A stretch of 64,000 nt of DNA, from assembly GCA_025331435.1 (NCBI GenBank), contig JAIWNI010000005.1, positions 186,001 to 250,000 on the forward strand, written 5' to 3'. How positions within the stretch are numbered: position 1 is the first letter of the stretch; each line of letters begins with the position of its first letter. A program made the position numbers and the translations under genes. Below are positions 49,105 to 60,718 of the stretch, piece after piece. The notes under the pieces were generated by a model. That model had not been told where the DNA came from, did no database searches, and was given only the letters and a program-made list of their open reading frames with translations. The stretch comes from Choanephora cucurbitarum (Eukaryota > Mucoromycota > Mucoromycetes > Mucorales > Choanephoraceae).

Positions 49105-50692
49105 ATGAGCCATAAAAGACCACGAGAAGAAGAAGAAAAGAAAAGGAGAATTAAGCCACGATTCTTACTTGAAGGCCTTTGCAATCTTTATGGTAACATC
49201 TCTACTGACTATTATAACCAACTTGTTGAAGAATTCACCGAGATCGCTCGACCTCCATCTACACCAAAGTCATCAACCAAAGATCATGCCTGGCTCAATG
49301 TGTCCCATCGAATGCATTCTTTACATCAGATCGCTCAAGAAGAAGCAACTCAATACAACCAACGTAATAAAATAGAACGTGATTGCGAATACGAGATCCA
49401 TCCAGTCGTCCAAAAGAATCAGACGTTTCAAAGTCAACTTCAACATCGTCACCAGCTTTCTGGCAACAAAACTGGTCTGGCTTCCTTACCCGACTCACTT
49501 CGTCGATATTACCTCTTTCTCAGTCTAGAGCAGTCCACTCGCTCTCGAAAGGAAAGCTGGGATCTCTCGATGGTCGGTCAATCCTGTTGGACACCCGAGG
49601 AAAAGGAAAGATTCTTTTGTGCTCTTGAACGATGTAGTCGTCATGATCTAGATGAAATCAGTCGACGTATAGGCCCAACCAAGACTGTGGTTGAAGTGGC
49701 TGCCTATATGGATTTGTTGGATGCAGCAGCCAAAGGATTGGACATGCCTGTTGAATGGACAGATGCTTATTCGGCTCGAGAGATGTCGCCTATCTTTATT
49801 CTTCAAGAGCAACAGATGGCGCATGCATTGGAGCAAAGATTAGAGACAGAGACGCATGCTAAACATCAAGCTCTCTTGACTGAACCTTCTGATGACATAG
49901 ACAAAGCGTTAGAACTGTTTGAACTTTGGCAACTTTCCTCCCTCACACGATTGTAAGCTACCACTACTATTATTATTATTTTGGTTATGAAGGATGATGT
50001 ATCGATTGATTTCTTTCGATAGGTTCAGTGGTATTAATGATATGACAGTGTTGGTCAGTACAATTGTTCAAATGTATGAATTGTTAAAACGATTCTTGAA
50101 AGACATGGTAGCTGAGCTTCATGCTGAGTTAGTAGGCAAAGAAAATCGAATGGTAACGCGTGCCCGCATGAATCGTATGATTGCCAAATATCGAAAAATG
50201 CGAAAGGATGATGTTCGATTAAAGCATCTAGATATTGTTAGTCTGTTGGATGGAGATAGAGCATTTCATCAATACTATGTGGAGTCCAAATCGGTTAGTT
50301 TCTTGGCTAAGCGAAGACGTATGGGTTGGGTGGTGGCTGATCAACCTACTCAGCCTAAAGCGACTACCAATACAGTAGATAGTTCAGATGAGGAAAAAGA
50401 ACTAAATGAAGATACAGACAATGAGAATGAAGATGATGATATGCTAAAACCATTTGACGAACAAGATGAATTGCCTGGATTTATCTGTCATTTTGAAAGG
50501 GATTTATCGAATCAGTATGAAACTGTTCATGTCTCAGAAACTCTACTGGATGAATCAGATGAAAAACAGGAACAAGAAGATGAAGCATTAGAAGATAGAA
50601 TGAGGCAATTGGATCAAATCAATGAAAAGACATTGATTGAAAGTCTTGGTTTCTATGATACAGAAACAATCTATCACCATAGAAACCGATAA
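49105..50692 (+). CDS. SANT/Myb-domain nuclear protein, Rrn5-like, 505 aa
   Basis: Exons 49105-49952 and 50023-50692 (1,518 nt, in phase). The N-terminus is Lys/Arg/Glu-rich (RPREEEEKKRRIKPR). A SANT-like domain lies at about 153-195: CWTPEEKERFFCALERCSRH, then DLDEISRRIGPTKTVVEVAA, in the CW-x-E-x-FF-AL form seen in the Pol I upstream-activating-factor subunit Rrn5 and related proteins. A second conserved-looking region in exon 2 (RMNRMIAKYRKMRKDDVRLK) is followed by a very acidic segment and a helical end. I infer a role in RNA polymerase I initiation, but only the SANT domain is solid; other SANT proteins are possible. Confidence 0.65.
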
Positions 50693-50808
50693 CCCTCCAT
50701 TTTGTCTTTATATACACCTATTATACCTATTCTCTCCTCTCTTTTTTTTTTCTGTACATAAACTTATGCCCCATCTTACTCATTCTTCTTTTCTCTACCT
50801 TGCTTTTA

Positions 50809-51624
50809 TTATTCAAACGATTTTAAACTTCGGATAAATCGATCTACAGCTATTCTAAACAACTCATTTGAAATATTGCCCGGAGGAGGAGGAGTACCGC
50901 TTGTCTGTGTTGTGTTGATCATGGCACTATGTTCATCACTATTAGAAGAAGGCTGTTGAGATAAAAAGCCATGACTGATTTCCCATCGTGTATCATCAAA
51001 GCGCATCAAACCATTCTTGACAACAAACTCAACATACAATTGAGTATAGATCTGCTTCAAGACAAGACGTAAATTCTCGGTCTGAGGATCCGAATTCATC
51101 ACAAACTTAAGTCCAGTAGGTGTTTCATAGTAATGCAAACGATAGGTAGATGTCTTGTAAGAGATAAATCCATCTTGACTAACCAATAACATAAATCATC
51201 ACGTTCATCATCCTATGGCCTTTACTTACTTTCCACTTAATTTGCGAACAAAGTTACGTAAAGACAAGACAACACCATAGACTAACTTGGCCTCTTCTTC
51301 AATAGAGATGACACTGCCTGCTGCCATACCACTTTGTTGCATGGTTTGATTATGGGTATCTTCAGTAGCACTGCGCATCATGGGTGAGCTATGGTTTGAT
51401 GTCGCACTCGATGTAGAAAAGCGAGACGATGAGTTGGCTAGACTGCCGAGTCGACTGTTGCTCGTGTTATTGTTGGTGTTGCCTAGTTGGCTATTGCTGT
51501 TGCTAGTCGCGTTAGTAGTAGAAGAAGCCAGGTTGGTCGTGTTGGGCTTATTGTTATGTGACCATTTTTGATAATAAATACATTGACAATGTCTATCAAA
51601 TATGTATAAGTTATAAATCGTCAT
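50809..51624 (-). CDS. BET5: TRAPP complex subunit Bet5 (TRAPPC1), 254 aa with Asn/Ser insertion
   Basis: Longin-fold subunit of the TRAPP complexes that activate Ypt1/Rab1 in ER-Golgi traffic. Exons 51624-51230 and 51178-50809 (765 nt, in phase). The start MTIYNLYIFDRHCQCIYYQKW and the later LVYGVVLSLRNFVRKLSG, FISYKTSTYRLHYYETPTGL, KFVMNSDP and LKQIYTQLYVEFVVKN are the family core. Between the first strand and the helix there is an insertion of about 80 residues of Asn/Ser/Thr (about 27-105), and the second half carries another Ser/Pro-rich loop, so the protein is longer than the usual 140-170 aa. Confidence 0.9.
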
Positions 51625-51899
<275 letters not shown>

Positions 51900-52099
51900 G
51901 AGCTTTTGTTATAGTCCACAAGCTAAACTGTAATGATTTTGTTAGAAAGAGAGTATGATGTACTTCATTCTTAACACAAAGAACCTCAATACAAATTTGC
52001 TAACATAGTCCAAGAGAGAAAGCAAAGCTGTTCAGTTGGTCATAAACTGACTTTGAATCAACGGCATGAAAGTAAGAAGATGTAGATTTTTATGCTGCT

Positions 52100-52429
52100 T
52101 TATTTCGTGATACGCGCATAATCAGGCACAAGAATAGATGGCAAAGGTACCTCTATTTTATCCAACCAACTGGTTTTTCGTTTTTCAGATTCAATACTGA
52201 TACAACTCATTTTCCGGAACAACAGCACGCCTTCATTCTGTGCGTCTCGTGCTTTAGCTGATTTGGCCAACACGTCTCGAAGTATCTGCTCATCCGCTAC
52301 ATCCTATTGAGTCCGGGTTGCCTTATGTATACTCCAAGTATTCAACCTACCATTATTAGGTGTCTTTGAGCGACTTCTCTTGTCAGGCTTTGCCTTTGGT
52401 GATTCCTTCTTGATGTGTGAGTCAGCCAT
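52100..52429 (-). CDS. Small Lys/Arg-rich protein, two exons, 91 aa
   Basis: Not recognised. Exons 52429-52351 and 52296-52100 (276 nt, in phase). The protein starts MADSHIKKESPKAKPDKRSR, then has a helical segment ADEQILRDVLAKSAKARDAQ, and ends FRKMSCISIESEKRKTSWLD then PLPSILVPDYARITK. The junction relies on the second of two nearby acceptors (GATGTAG), since the first gives a stop. The basic, Ser/Pro-rich start suggests a nuclear protein, but there is no clear family. Confidence 0.55.
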
Positions 52430-52576
52430 CCTCCCCTTTTTCCTATAAAAAGAAAGAGAAAAAAAAAAGGAGAAAAAAGAGAAAAAAATTATTCATGCTT
52501 TTCCCCAAGTACTATGAAAGTTTGTTTATCTGATAATTACTCTGATCTATTCACTTTAACCAAATATCTTTATGCT

Positions 52577-52874
52577 CTAATTGCTTTTATTCTTTTGAGG
52601 TAGAGTCAGAAGAAGGTGATAAGGGATAGCATAGAGCGTAGGTTTGCGTGCAAAAGAAGGACCCACAGGTGAAGCATAAGTACTATTGGGGTCTACAATA
52701 GAGAAAGCAGTAGGCCTTCTTCGGACTGTGTTACAAAGTGGATCTTTTGTTTCATGCAAAGCTACATCTTTTGCACTCATGAATGCATCGAAACAGCTTG
52801 TACATCGATAGCAGTCTAACAGTCTAATGAGATGACAAATGACTCTAGTTGTATCAGCATTTACCTTGATCCAT
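52577..52874 (-). CDS. Small Cys-rich protein (zinc-knuckle or half-LIM-like), 82 aa
   Basis: Not recognised as a named gene. Model: exon 1 52874-52865 (only 10 nt, MDQ), exon 2 52815-52577, 249 nt, in phase. The start of exon 2 reads CYRCTSCFDAFMSAKDVALH and ETKDPLC: cysteines and a histidine spaced like a zinc-binding half-module, followed by a basic SRRRP-like stretch and a hydrophobic Tyr/Leu-rich end. The 10-nt first exon is a weakness; an internal start (MSAKDVALHETKDPLC, at 52780) is the alternative and would lose the first cysteines. Confidence 0.45.
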
Positions 52875-53273
52875 TCTTGTTGGAAAGCAACAGTAAAAAG
52901 AACAGCAATTCACTAAAACAGCATTCTTTTCTTTTGCTTTTTTTTCGACCAACAATGAACAACCAAGACAAAGAGGCATGAACTAATGTGGAGTCATTCA
53001 GCTATCATTGTTGATTTAAAATAAGCTTCTGTCGGAGAAGGAGAGTAAGAAAAGCAATACGATAATCAGTCACGCAAAACTCAAAGAGGCTTAGTTGAAT
53101 CCATTCAATCATTTAGATAAAGAAGTAGAAAAAGAGTTCAAAAAAAGACAGAGAAGAGGAAACCAACATCAAGCATGACTCTCAGTTAATGAAACCTCTG
53201 TTTTTTTCTCTCTGTCTCTTTTGCCTTTTTTTTATTTGATTTACTTTCCTATCATTTCAAACAGTTTTTTCCC
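52875..53273. other. Intergenic region
   Basis: About 400 nt between the small Cys-rich gene and the 3' end of RPL21; A- and T-rich tracts, no gene. Confidence 0.45.
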
Positions 53274-53923
53274 TTACAAAAGAGTTTCGTAAGCAATAGG
53301 AGCAATGGTTTGAGGAACATTGAACTTGGTAGAAACATGACGAGCCTCACGAGGTTGAACAGGGAGTCTCTTCAAGTTGAAGGAGACTATGTGAAATGGT
53401 GAGTATACTATATACAACTATATTGAGTATCACTTACCACCGGCTTCCTTGGCTTCCTTCTTCTTTTGAGCGTTGGCCTTGACACGGTCCAAGAATTCTT
53501 GACGACACTTGGAGTGCTTGATGTGTTCAATGCGGATGTTAACACGCTTTTCCATGAAGCGGTTACCGACCTTCTTGTGAACAATGACACCAACGGAGGT
53601 CTTGGTGACGTTGTAGATGACACCAGTACGACTAAGAGGATGATGAATAAAAGAAAGAAAAAGGAAATAGACATTTTTGATATTTACCCGTGGTAGAACT
53701 TGTGGGGCATACCCTTTTGGACAGCAGCGTTGGCCTTGATGTCAACAATATCACCAACCTTGTAGGTCTTCAAGTAGGTGGAGAGAGGAATAGCACCGTG
53801 TTCTCTGAAGTTACGAGAGAACATGTGGCGAGTACGAGCACGAACTATTCAACAAGGTTCAATCAATATTGTTTCTTTGTAGGCTTATCCCATGTTATAC
53901 ATACGACCGAATGAGTGAGGCAT
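53274..53923 (-). CDS. RPL21: Large-subunit ribosomal protein eL21, four exons, 160 aa
   Basis: Cytosolic 60S ribosomal protein. Exons 53923-53905, 53844-53688, 53631-53438, 53386-53274 (483 nt, exactly 160 codons plus stop, the family length). The sequence begins MPHSFG then [20 protein letters not shown], then [53 protein letters not shown] and [20 protein letters not shown], all standard for eL21. The first exon is only 19 nt, a common arrangement in fungal ribosomal protein genes. Confidence 0.96.
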
Positions 53924-54638
53924 TTCTAAAGATTACAAATAAAAAGATCAATGAGTGACTGAACGTAACAAAGAGACGCTTGACAACAACACATAGAGAA
54001 AACAAGTGTTGTTGATTAGATACATACTCGTCTATTTTAGATCCTTGTTTAAAGGTTACGAGAAAGAGAAGGAATATCAAGATTTTGCCTTTGCTGTCGA
54101 ACTAAAAAAAAAAAATTCAGTCTCCCTCATGATTGGCTGAAAAGAATAATTAGCAAGTCACTGAGCAAGTGTTGTGGCTGAAACAGGCCAAGGCTTTAAT
54201 GATTGTGAGAGGGGGGGGGGTTATTTTAGTTTGTAGAGTGATCTCTAAGGTCAAGCTCATTGATTTATATATACCAAAGATTTCCTTTAGCTGTTCCTGA
54301 GCAAAATAAAACACAAGAAGAAAACAAAAGCAAATGTCTATTTAGTCCATAGTGTTTCTCTCTCTCTCTCTCTCTCCTTTTCTCTGCCCTGGATTGTTAT
54401 ATAAATTGGATCAAGCTTTTTTTTTTTATCTTTTACCTGTCAAATCAATATGTGATTTGATTCTGCCCAACATAGATATCCACATGCTGTCTATTTCTCT
54501 CAGTCATATGCTACATTCAAAAATCCGAGAATTTAAAGTCCTACAAAGTTACATGTTGGCAATTTACCTACAACGTCATGTTAGCCTTTAATTTATCCTT
54601 TTTTTTTTCTTTTCTTTAAACACTCTTTTGATCTCACA
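53924..54638. other. Divergent promoter region of RPL21 and SF3B6
   Basis: About 715 nt containing a G run (54211-54220), a (CT)n tract at 54357-54376 and a T/CT-rich leader just before the SF3B6 start. No gene seen. Confidence 0.5.
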
Positions 54639-55242
54639 ATGAACCCAGCAGTTAAATTAGCAGGCCGAAATAACGTAATGACTAGTAGATAAATACTCAT
54701 TGCGCGTCTGTTGTACTTATCTCTATTTTATTATATATAGGTACGTTTACCACCCGAAGTCAATCGAGTTTTATTTGTTAGGTAAGATGCCACGATTGAC
54801 TCATCTATACCTTGCCTCGAAATTGATCAGAAACAATAGAAACCTACCATTCAAGATCACAACAGAAGAAATATATGAAGTGTTTGGTAAATATGGACCT
54901 ATTCGACAAATTCGAGTGTAAGTCGCCACCTACAAAGTAACCCAACCTATCAACTCATATACGTATTTAGTGGCAATGCTTCAGATACAAGAGGTACAGC
55001 ATTTGTAGTGTATGAAGATATATTTGACGCAAAAAATGCATGCGAACACCTACAGGGTTTCAACATTTTGGGTCGATATTTGATTGTTTTGTATTACCAA
55101 CAGAATAAGGTGACCAAGAAGATGAATCTACAAAAGAAGGAAGAGGAAATTCGAGAGATGAAAGCGTAAGTTGATAGGGCAGATCTTATTAGATGTTGGC
55201 TGACAACAATTTGATAGACGTTATGGTGTGGATGACGATTAG
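54639..55242 (+). CDS. SF3B6: Splicing factor 3B subunit 6 (SF3B6/p14), five exons, 124 aa
   Basis: RRM protein of U2 snRNP that contacts the branch-point adenosine. Exons 54639-54674, 54741-54781, 54840-54917, 54971-55165, 55218-55242 (375 nt, in phase). The protein reads [45 protein letters not shown] (RNP2 region), [17 protein letters not shown] (RNP1), [20 protein letters not shown] and the Lys/Glu-rich tail ending ARYGVDDD. In exon 3 the acceptor at 54838-54839 is chosen over an earlier one because it gives RNLPFKI without an insertion. Confidence is very high. Confidence 0.95.
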
Positions 55243-55414
55243 ATGATTGTTTGCTATGTATTTAAAGACGAGGGGATATTGTAAAGAAAGTCAAAGACGA
55301 TTAAACAAACAAATAATCAAAAACGAAGACAATAAAGCACTCCACTCTATCTCCTCCTAAGCTTCCTTCTTCTTCTTTGTTATCTATTTTGTTTCTTTAG
55401 ACTTTTCTTCAATT

Positions 55415-56699
55415 ATGTTGTTCATGTATATTTTCATAATAGCTATACCTTCACTTACTTTAGCAGCGCCTTTTAAAAACACAGAAAAAGTAATTCAAGT
55501 TCAGTTGACAGGTTATTATCATGGCAGTGGTAAGCAAAAGTCTTTTGTTGGGCACAAAGAGAAAGAAACTTGACATGAATCGCTTTCTTTAGGCTATTAC
55601 GGTCAGATCAAGCTGGGTGAACCTGCTCAGAAATTCAATGTGGTATTTGATACAGGCAGCTCGGATTTCTGGGTTGTCTCGCATGATTGTCAGACAAGAG
55701 AATACTGTGCTAGACATCGTAAATTCACTCCAGCACTCTCCAAAACCTACAAAGCAGCCAAAGGAAATCCTTCATTAAGTATCAAATATGGCACTGGATC
55801 AATTGATGCACGGATAGGACAGGATCGTCTTATCATAGGCAACAACCAGATGATTGAAAACCAAACTGTAGCTGACGCCACTAAACTATCACACATCTTT
55901 AAGAACCTACCAATTGATGGTATCCTTGGCTTAGGTCTACCTAAACTAAGCAAATCAGATCAAACCAAGCCAGCTTTTGTGGAGAACATGGTCATGCAAG
56001 GTTTGATTGATAAGCCTATCTTTGCTGTCTATCTTCAGCCGTTTGGCGGAGAGATTGATTTTGGTGGAGTAAATCCAGCACGCTATAGGGGACCCATCCA
56101 TTATGTTTCATTGACAAGTGAATCCTATTGGATGACTAATATGACAGAGGCTAGTTTTGATGATTATCAGATGGGCCCACAATCCGTTATTGTGGATTCA
56201 GGTATATGGTTTTCGTGTCTCTCTCTAATTATCTCTATATTACTAAGAAACATGTTGAATCGATAGGCACAACGCTTTTGGTCACTTCACCTGAACATGC
56301 TGCAGCTATTCATGATCGCATTCCAGGAGCATTTGAAGCCAGTAGTGGTACTTACAATATACCTTGTGAGCTAAAGGGAAGGCTGCCCAATTTAGATATC
56401 AACATCAATCAACATGTCTTTTCGGTCAGTTCTGAAGATTATGTCCTTGTGCCTACTACAGAAGATGAAGAGATGTGTGTATCTGGCATTTCTGGTCAAG
56501 TCATCAAGAAGGATCATTGGATTTTGGGCGATGTATTTATTCGAGGACATTACACTGTAAGTTACTTTCGATTCATTTCTTATTTTGATTGTTCTAAAGT
56601 TGGCAATAGGTATTTGATTATGCTAATAAGCGATTAGGCTTTGCAGAAAGCATTCGCGATTCTACTTTATCATTTGAACAATATGATGATTATTGGTAA
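55415..56699 (+). CDS. Pepsin-like aspartic protease, four exons, 367 aa
   Basis: Secreted endopeptidase of the pepsin (A1) family. Exons 55415-55529, 55593-56201, 56267-56556, 56610-56699 (1,104 nt, in phase). A signal peptide (MLFMYIFIIAIPSLTLAAP) is followed after only about 20 residues by the mature-type start YYGQIKLGEPAQKF. Catalytic Asp 1 is in FDTGSSDFWV, the flap in IKYGTGSI, and catalytic Asp 2 in IVDSGTTLLV; WILGDVFIRGHYTVFDYANK and LGFAES close the C-terminal lobe. The usual propeptide of about 45 residues with its inhibitory lysine is absent from this model. Confidence 0.9.
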
Positions 56700-58211
56700 A
56701 ATTAATTACTTGTTTTTTGCGAACACAAACGATTGTTTGTTGATCATTTTCATATTAAAAGAAGAAAAGAGAAATAAGGGTATGCAGAAGGAGAAAAAAT
56801 CAAAGTTGAAAAGACCAGAAATGTTTAGTTTGTTTGATATAAAATCAACAAATCATTTGAAAAAGCCCATATATGCATTGGCATGTTTTACTTTTCTTCT
56901 TTTTCTTCAAAGGCACAGGCTTCCAATTAGTTCTGATGAATATGAAGCAGACTTGTTCAAATTGAAAAGTGGAGGGGAATAGTCTGATGATAGTTTGACA
57001 GCCTTTTACCTGGGCAGTACTACGATTTTGTTATCAAGAAAGTGTTGCCATTAAGACTTTACTTGGTCAATTAGGCTGTGCTGTTATGAAAAGCAGAGAG
57101 AAGCCTTTTTTGTTTAAGAAAAAACAGTTGAATAACTAGAGATCGAGGACTGAAGATAAGCGAAGGATATCAAAGCCTTTGACAGGTTTCAGACATGTGT
57201 CTTTCTGAAAGGCGTATGGTTTAGTTTTCCTAGGCAACTTTGCAAACTGAGGCCTTATTACATACTAGCTCTTAGTTTTTAGCTTGGCAACATACATATA
57301 TTCAGAAAGCTCAATTCAATTTTAGTTGTCTGGCGGTCGAGAGTTGTGTATGTGTGCGTATATGCAGTAGCCATTCCCCTCATTTTTGAAATCCAAATTT
57401 CTGCAGCTATGCTGAGATTGTTTTGGTGCTCTAAGCAGCCCACTGTGCTTTTGTTTGAGTTTCAATTGCTTCAATGGTTAGTGATCTTCTTAAACCAAAC
57501 AACAATAACAGGTTTTTTTTTAGAGCTTCGTTTACGAGTACAGCATATAGATATGAATTGACAACAAACTCTGTAGTAACTGATTCTTCAGACTAAGCCA
57601 TGTATTTGAGTTGACTCTTTGTTATTCTGAATAAAGCAAACATCAGAACAATAAAGTTGAAAGCGACCTTCATAGTTACACAGAAATAATGAACAAATAA
57701 AGCAATATATTGGTTTCCGTAAATACATCTTTCTTTCTTTCTCTCCTTCCTCTCTACCTAATTGAGTTCAATGAGTCACAGCCAAAAAAGAGAACTTAAG
57801 ACGCTGCAGTTGATATCTTAGAAATTGCTTTAACAAACGCTAAGCAATGGCTGTGTTACCATGTTCAATAAAGTAAATGAAGCTGATGCATGTTTGCGAC
57901 TTCAAGATAAAGAGACAGATAAGATTTTCGTGACTTTTTGACGCAAATCTCATTATCGCATACCAATCAAAAACAGAATTGGACCAGTAATTACCTACTT
58001 CCTTTGATTTGGCCATCACAGTAAGCCTCTTTCTTGAAAAGCTTGTCAAGCAAAGTTAAGTTACACAAAAAGAATGTGAAAGACAAAATCTGAAATAAGG
58101 ATCAACTGATATTGATCTCGGACACACTTTTCATTTTGCACTACATCAAATTCCAAAAAAAAAAACGACTCTTTTTTTTTTCTCAATATCTAATTGTTGC
58201 TGCTTAACAGT
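56700..58211. other. 1.5-kb intergenic region, no gene seen
   Basis: Short frames (for example 56641-56982 and 57346-57561) continue from or resemble no conserved domain. T-rich leader at the right end before the bHLH gene. Confidence 0.4.
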
Positions 58212-59492
58212 ATGAGTTATTCCAACCACCATATGGAATGGCCTTATCACCTAAATAATGGAAACCAAACATCTTCTCTAAATGAAGCACCTCTACAAGA
58301 ACCTGTTGCGTTTGAAGGTAAGTAAAATGTAGATCACGTTTCGCTTCTTATTCCTCATCTCTACTTCCCCCCTCATCTTGTAACTTGCCTAGACTTTCAG
58401 TTCAGTTTAGGTCTTGACCCTAATTTCTCCATGCCTGTCCCGTTAGATATGATGCCACCGCCTTCACAACCTATGACAGATACCGATTTCTTTGGTTCAA
58501 TCGCACAACCACCACCACCGCCACCTAACATGACAGTGTTAGATGAACAAGATCATAAAGCATTCGATCAATTCTTGGACCAGTTTTATGTGGATCCAAA
58601 TATGCAAATTGACCCTCAAATCATGTGCAATAGCTTAATGCCTTCATCTTATTATTCACCAAGAAATAGTAAAGAAGAAAAGGAAGAAGAAGAATATCGT
58701 CAATCTTCTATTCTCCAGTCATTAGACGAACACCAAAGACGATTTGTCAATGAGAAACCAGCTCCTCCATCTTTTCATCAGACGCATAACATGACTTTAT
58801 TACCACCGCCCCATTATCAACAATACCAGCCAACCAATGAATTCAAACAACCTTATTACCCTAACAGTAGTGGTAGTGGAGGAGGAGCTATCCGTCGAAG
58901 CAAACCACACAAAGAATTACTGACTGAAGAAGAAAAGCGCAATAACCACATTGCATCTGAACAAAAGAGACGCAGTATGATTAGGTCAGGGTTTAAGGAC
59001 CTAACAGAGATTGTACCTACCCTAAAGAATATCAACAATTCAAAAAGCACAGTTTTATTTAAAGCAGTCGATTTTATCAAATACCTTGAAAAGAGAAATA
59101 AGAGTCTAAGAGAAAAGATCAAACATCTTGAAGTACGTGTAGAAGTAGAAGGTAGGATGAGTGTTCTGAATCATCCTCCCAACCTAAAAGACACAAGCAT
59201 GAAAGCACCAAGTATACCTATTCACACCACATCTACTTCTTCATCATTACCTGCATCCATACCACCAGCACCCTTTCAACAAACACACGCAGCACTTCTT
59301 CAGCATAAAACACAACAAAAGCAACTGATGGAACTACAAGAGAAATTGCAGTTACATCAAAGGGCACTTGCTCAAAAGACACATACATTTCACTATGAAA
59401 AGCCTCAATCAAAAGAGCGAGAAAGCAAGAAACAAGACAATAACAAAAATGAGAGTAATCCCAAATTACTTAAAACAACTGTCTCAGCATAA
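58212..59492 (+). CDS. bHLH transcription factor, two exons, 401 aa
   Basis: Exons 58212-58317 and 58393-59492 (1,206 nt, in phase). The basic helix-loop-helix is at about residues 202-268: EEEKRNNHIASEQKRRSMIR, then SGFKDLTEIVPTLKNINNSK, STVLFKAVDFIKYLEKRNKS. The basic region carries the H-x3-E-x2-RR pattern (H at NNHIASEQKRR), so E-box binding is expected; the helix-2 and short zipper-like extension resemble the Ino4 and SREBP-side groups. The N-terminal half has Pro-rich and poly-Pro segments (PPPPPP), and the C-terminal half is Gln/His-rich. Target genes cannot be told from the sequence. Confidence 0.9.
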
Positions 59493-59526
59493 CCACAATG
59501 ATAATAAAGTTCTTTTCTTTTTTTTA

Positions 59527-60292
59527 TTAAGATGTAGGTCGCTCGTATTTCTTTAAAAGTGCCTTTTTTCTTCCTTCCCAATTGTTTTGATAGGCTACTG
59601 ACAATTCGTCAGCCGAAAAAGAAGGTTGATGTTTAACCTGTTTCTTAGGTGGTGGCTGGTTCCATTGATAATATGTCGAAGTTCGCCTTAGTGATCGGTC
59701 ATTTGGGTTCAGTAATGGTCTCCCTTCTTCTTCTTCTTCATTGTCTTGTCGATTTCTGTAATAACGGCATAAACAGCAACACAAGAGAACCAGTCCGATG
59801 AAGGCAATTGTCAACATAGCCCCGCTTAGTAGAGTAATAGAAAACAGAGATACTTTGTTGTTAGATATAATACAATAGACGTCAGACAAGAGGTCATAGG
59901 CTTTCTCTCCTCCTTTTCAATTACCATGACATTGTTGATAATAGGTGTCGCCTAGCTGACATGGTGATTCAGTGCCAACCCAGTTTGTTTGAAAGCATCT
60001 TCCTAGCTCACTACAGTATCCACATCCTGAATGAGCTATACATGAGTTACAGGTAGTCCATTGACTACAGTCTTTAAGAAGAAGATAAGTCTTGAGATAA
60101 GCGTATTGGCTTTACATATATGTATGTCTACCTTGTGTTGTTACTAGGACCATAAAAAAATATACGTAAGAAAAAAAAAGAGAGAGAAAAGAATGGATTG
60201 TGAAACAAGGAAAAAAAGAGAGAGAGAGAGAATTTATAACAGTGAAGTAACTTACCAGCGATTAACAGAAACACACTTACACAATTTGTCAT
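59527..60292 (-). CDS. PSI-domain type I membrane protein, four exons with a 12-nt micro-exon, 173 aa
   Basis: Exons 60292-60256, 60143-60132 (12 nt), 60071-59925, 59852-59527 (522 nt, in phase). The model has a short hydrophobic leader (MTNCVSVFLLIAVTTQ), then a Cys-rich module DCSQWTTCNSCIAHSGCGYC and CFQTNWVG with the spacing of PSI (plexin-semaphorin-integrin) domains, one membrane helix (LLSGAMLTIAFIGLVLLCCC), and a cytosolic tail with Cys, acidic EEEEEG and Tyr-containing motifs. Skipping the micro-exon also keeps the frame (both junctions are phase 1). The exact splicing is a by-eye model. Confidence 0.65.
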
Positions 60293-60718
60293 GTTCAGGC
60301 AACAGTGATATCTTTAAGAGACAGAAAGGAAGTTATAGACTCAAGTATCTTCTATCAAGGTGTTTTGATTTCGCTTTTGATCTGGTATTATCTCTTACTA
60401 GAGTTGAAGCTTATTTCCCATTATGCTGTGCTATCTTTATTTTGTACTCAAAGATCAGACAGCTCTTGATCTCGATACATATTTTTGGCTCGTTCTTTTG
60501 GACTACTTGTTGAAACATGCAAAAGTTGCTCTTTATGTTTCGTACACTATCCTGTTATACTACAAAGAGAGAATGTTACCCGGTTACTTGTAAACCAAAA
60601 GCACAAAGGCTTTTCTTGTCTTCTTTATAGGTAAAAATATATGTAAATAAAATAAATAAATATGTATGTATGTATGAATGTATGTATGTATGTATCAGTA
60701 GCATATGTAAAAAAAAAA
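60293..60718. other. Intergenic spacer with tandem ATGT repeats
   Basis: About 430 nt. A (TATG)n-type tract lies at about 60659-60690 (tatgtatgtatgtatg...). No gene seen. Confidence 0.5.
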
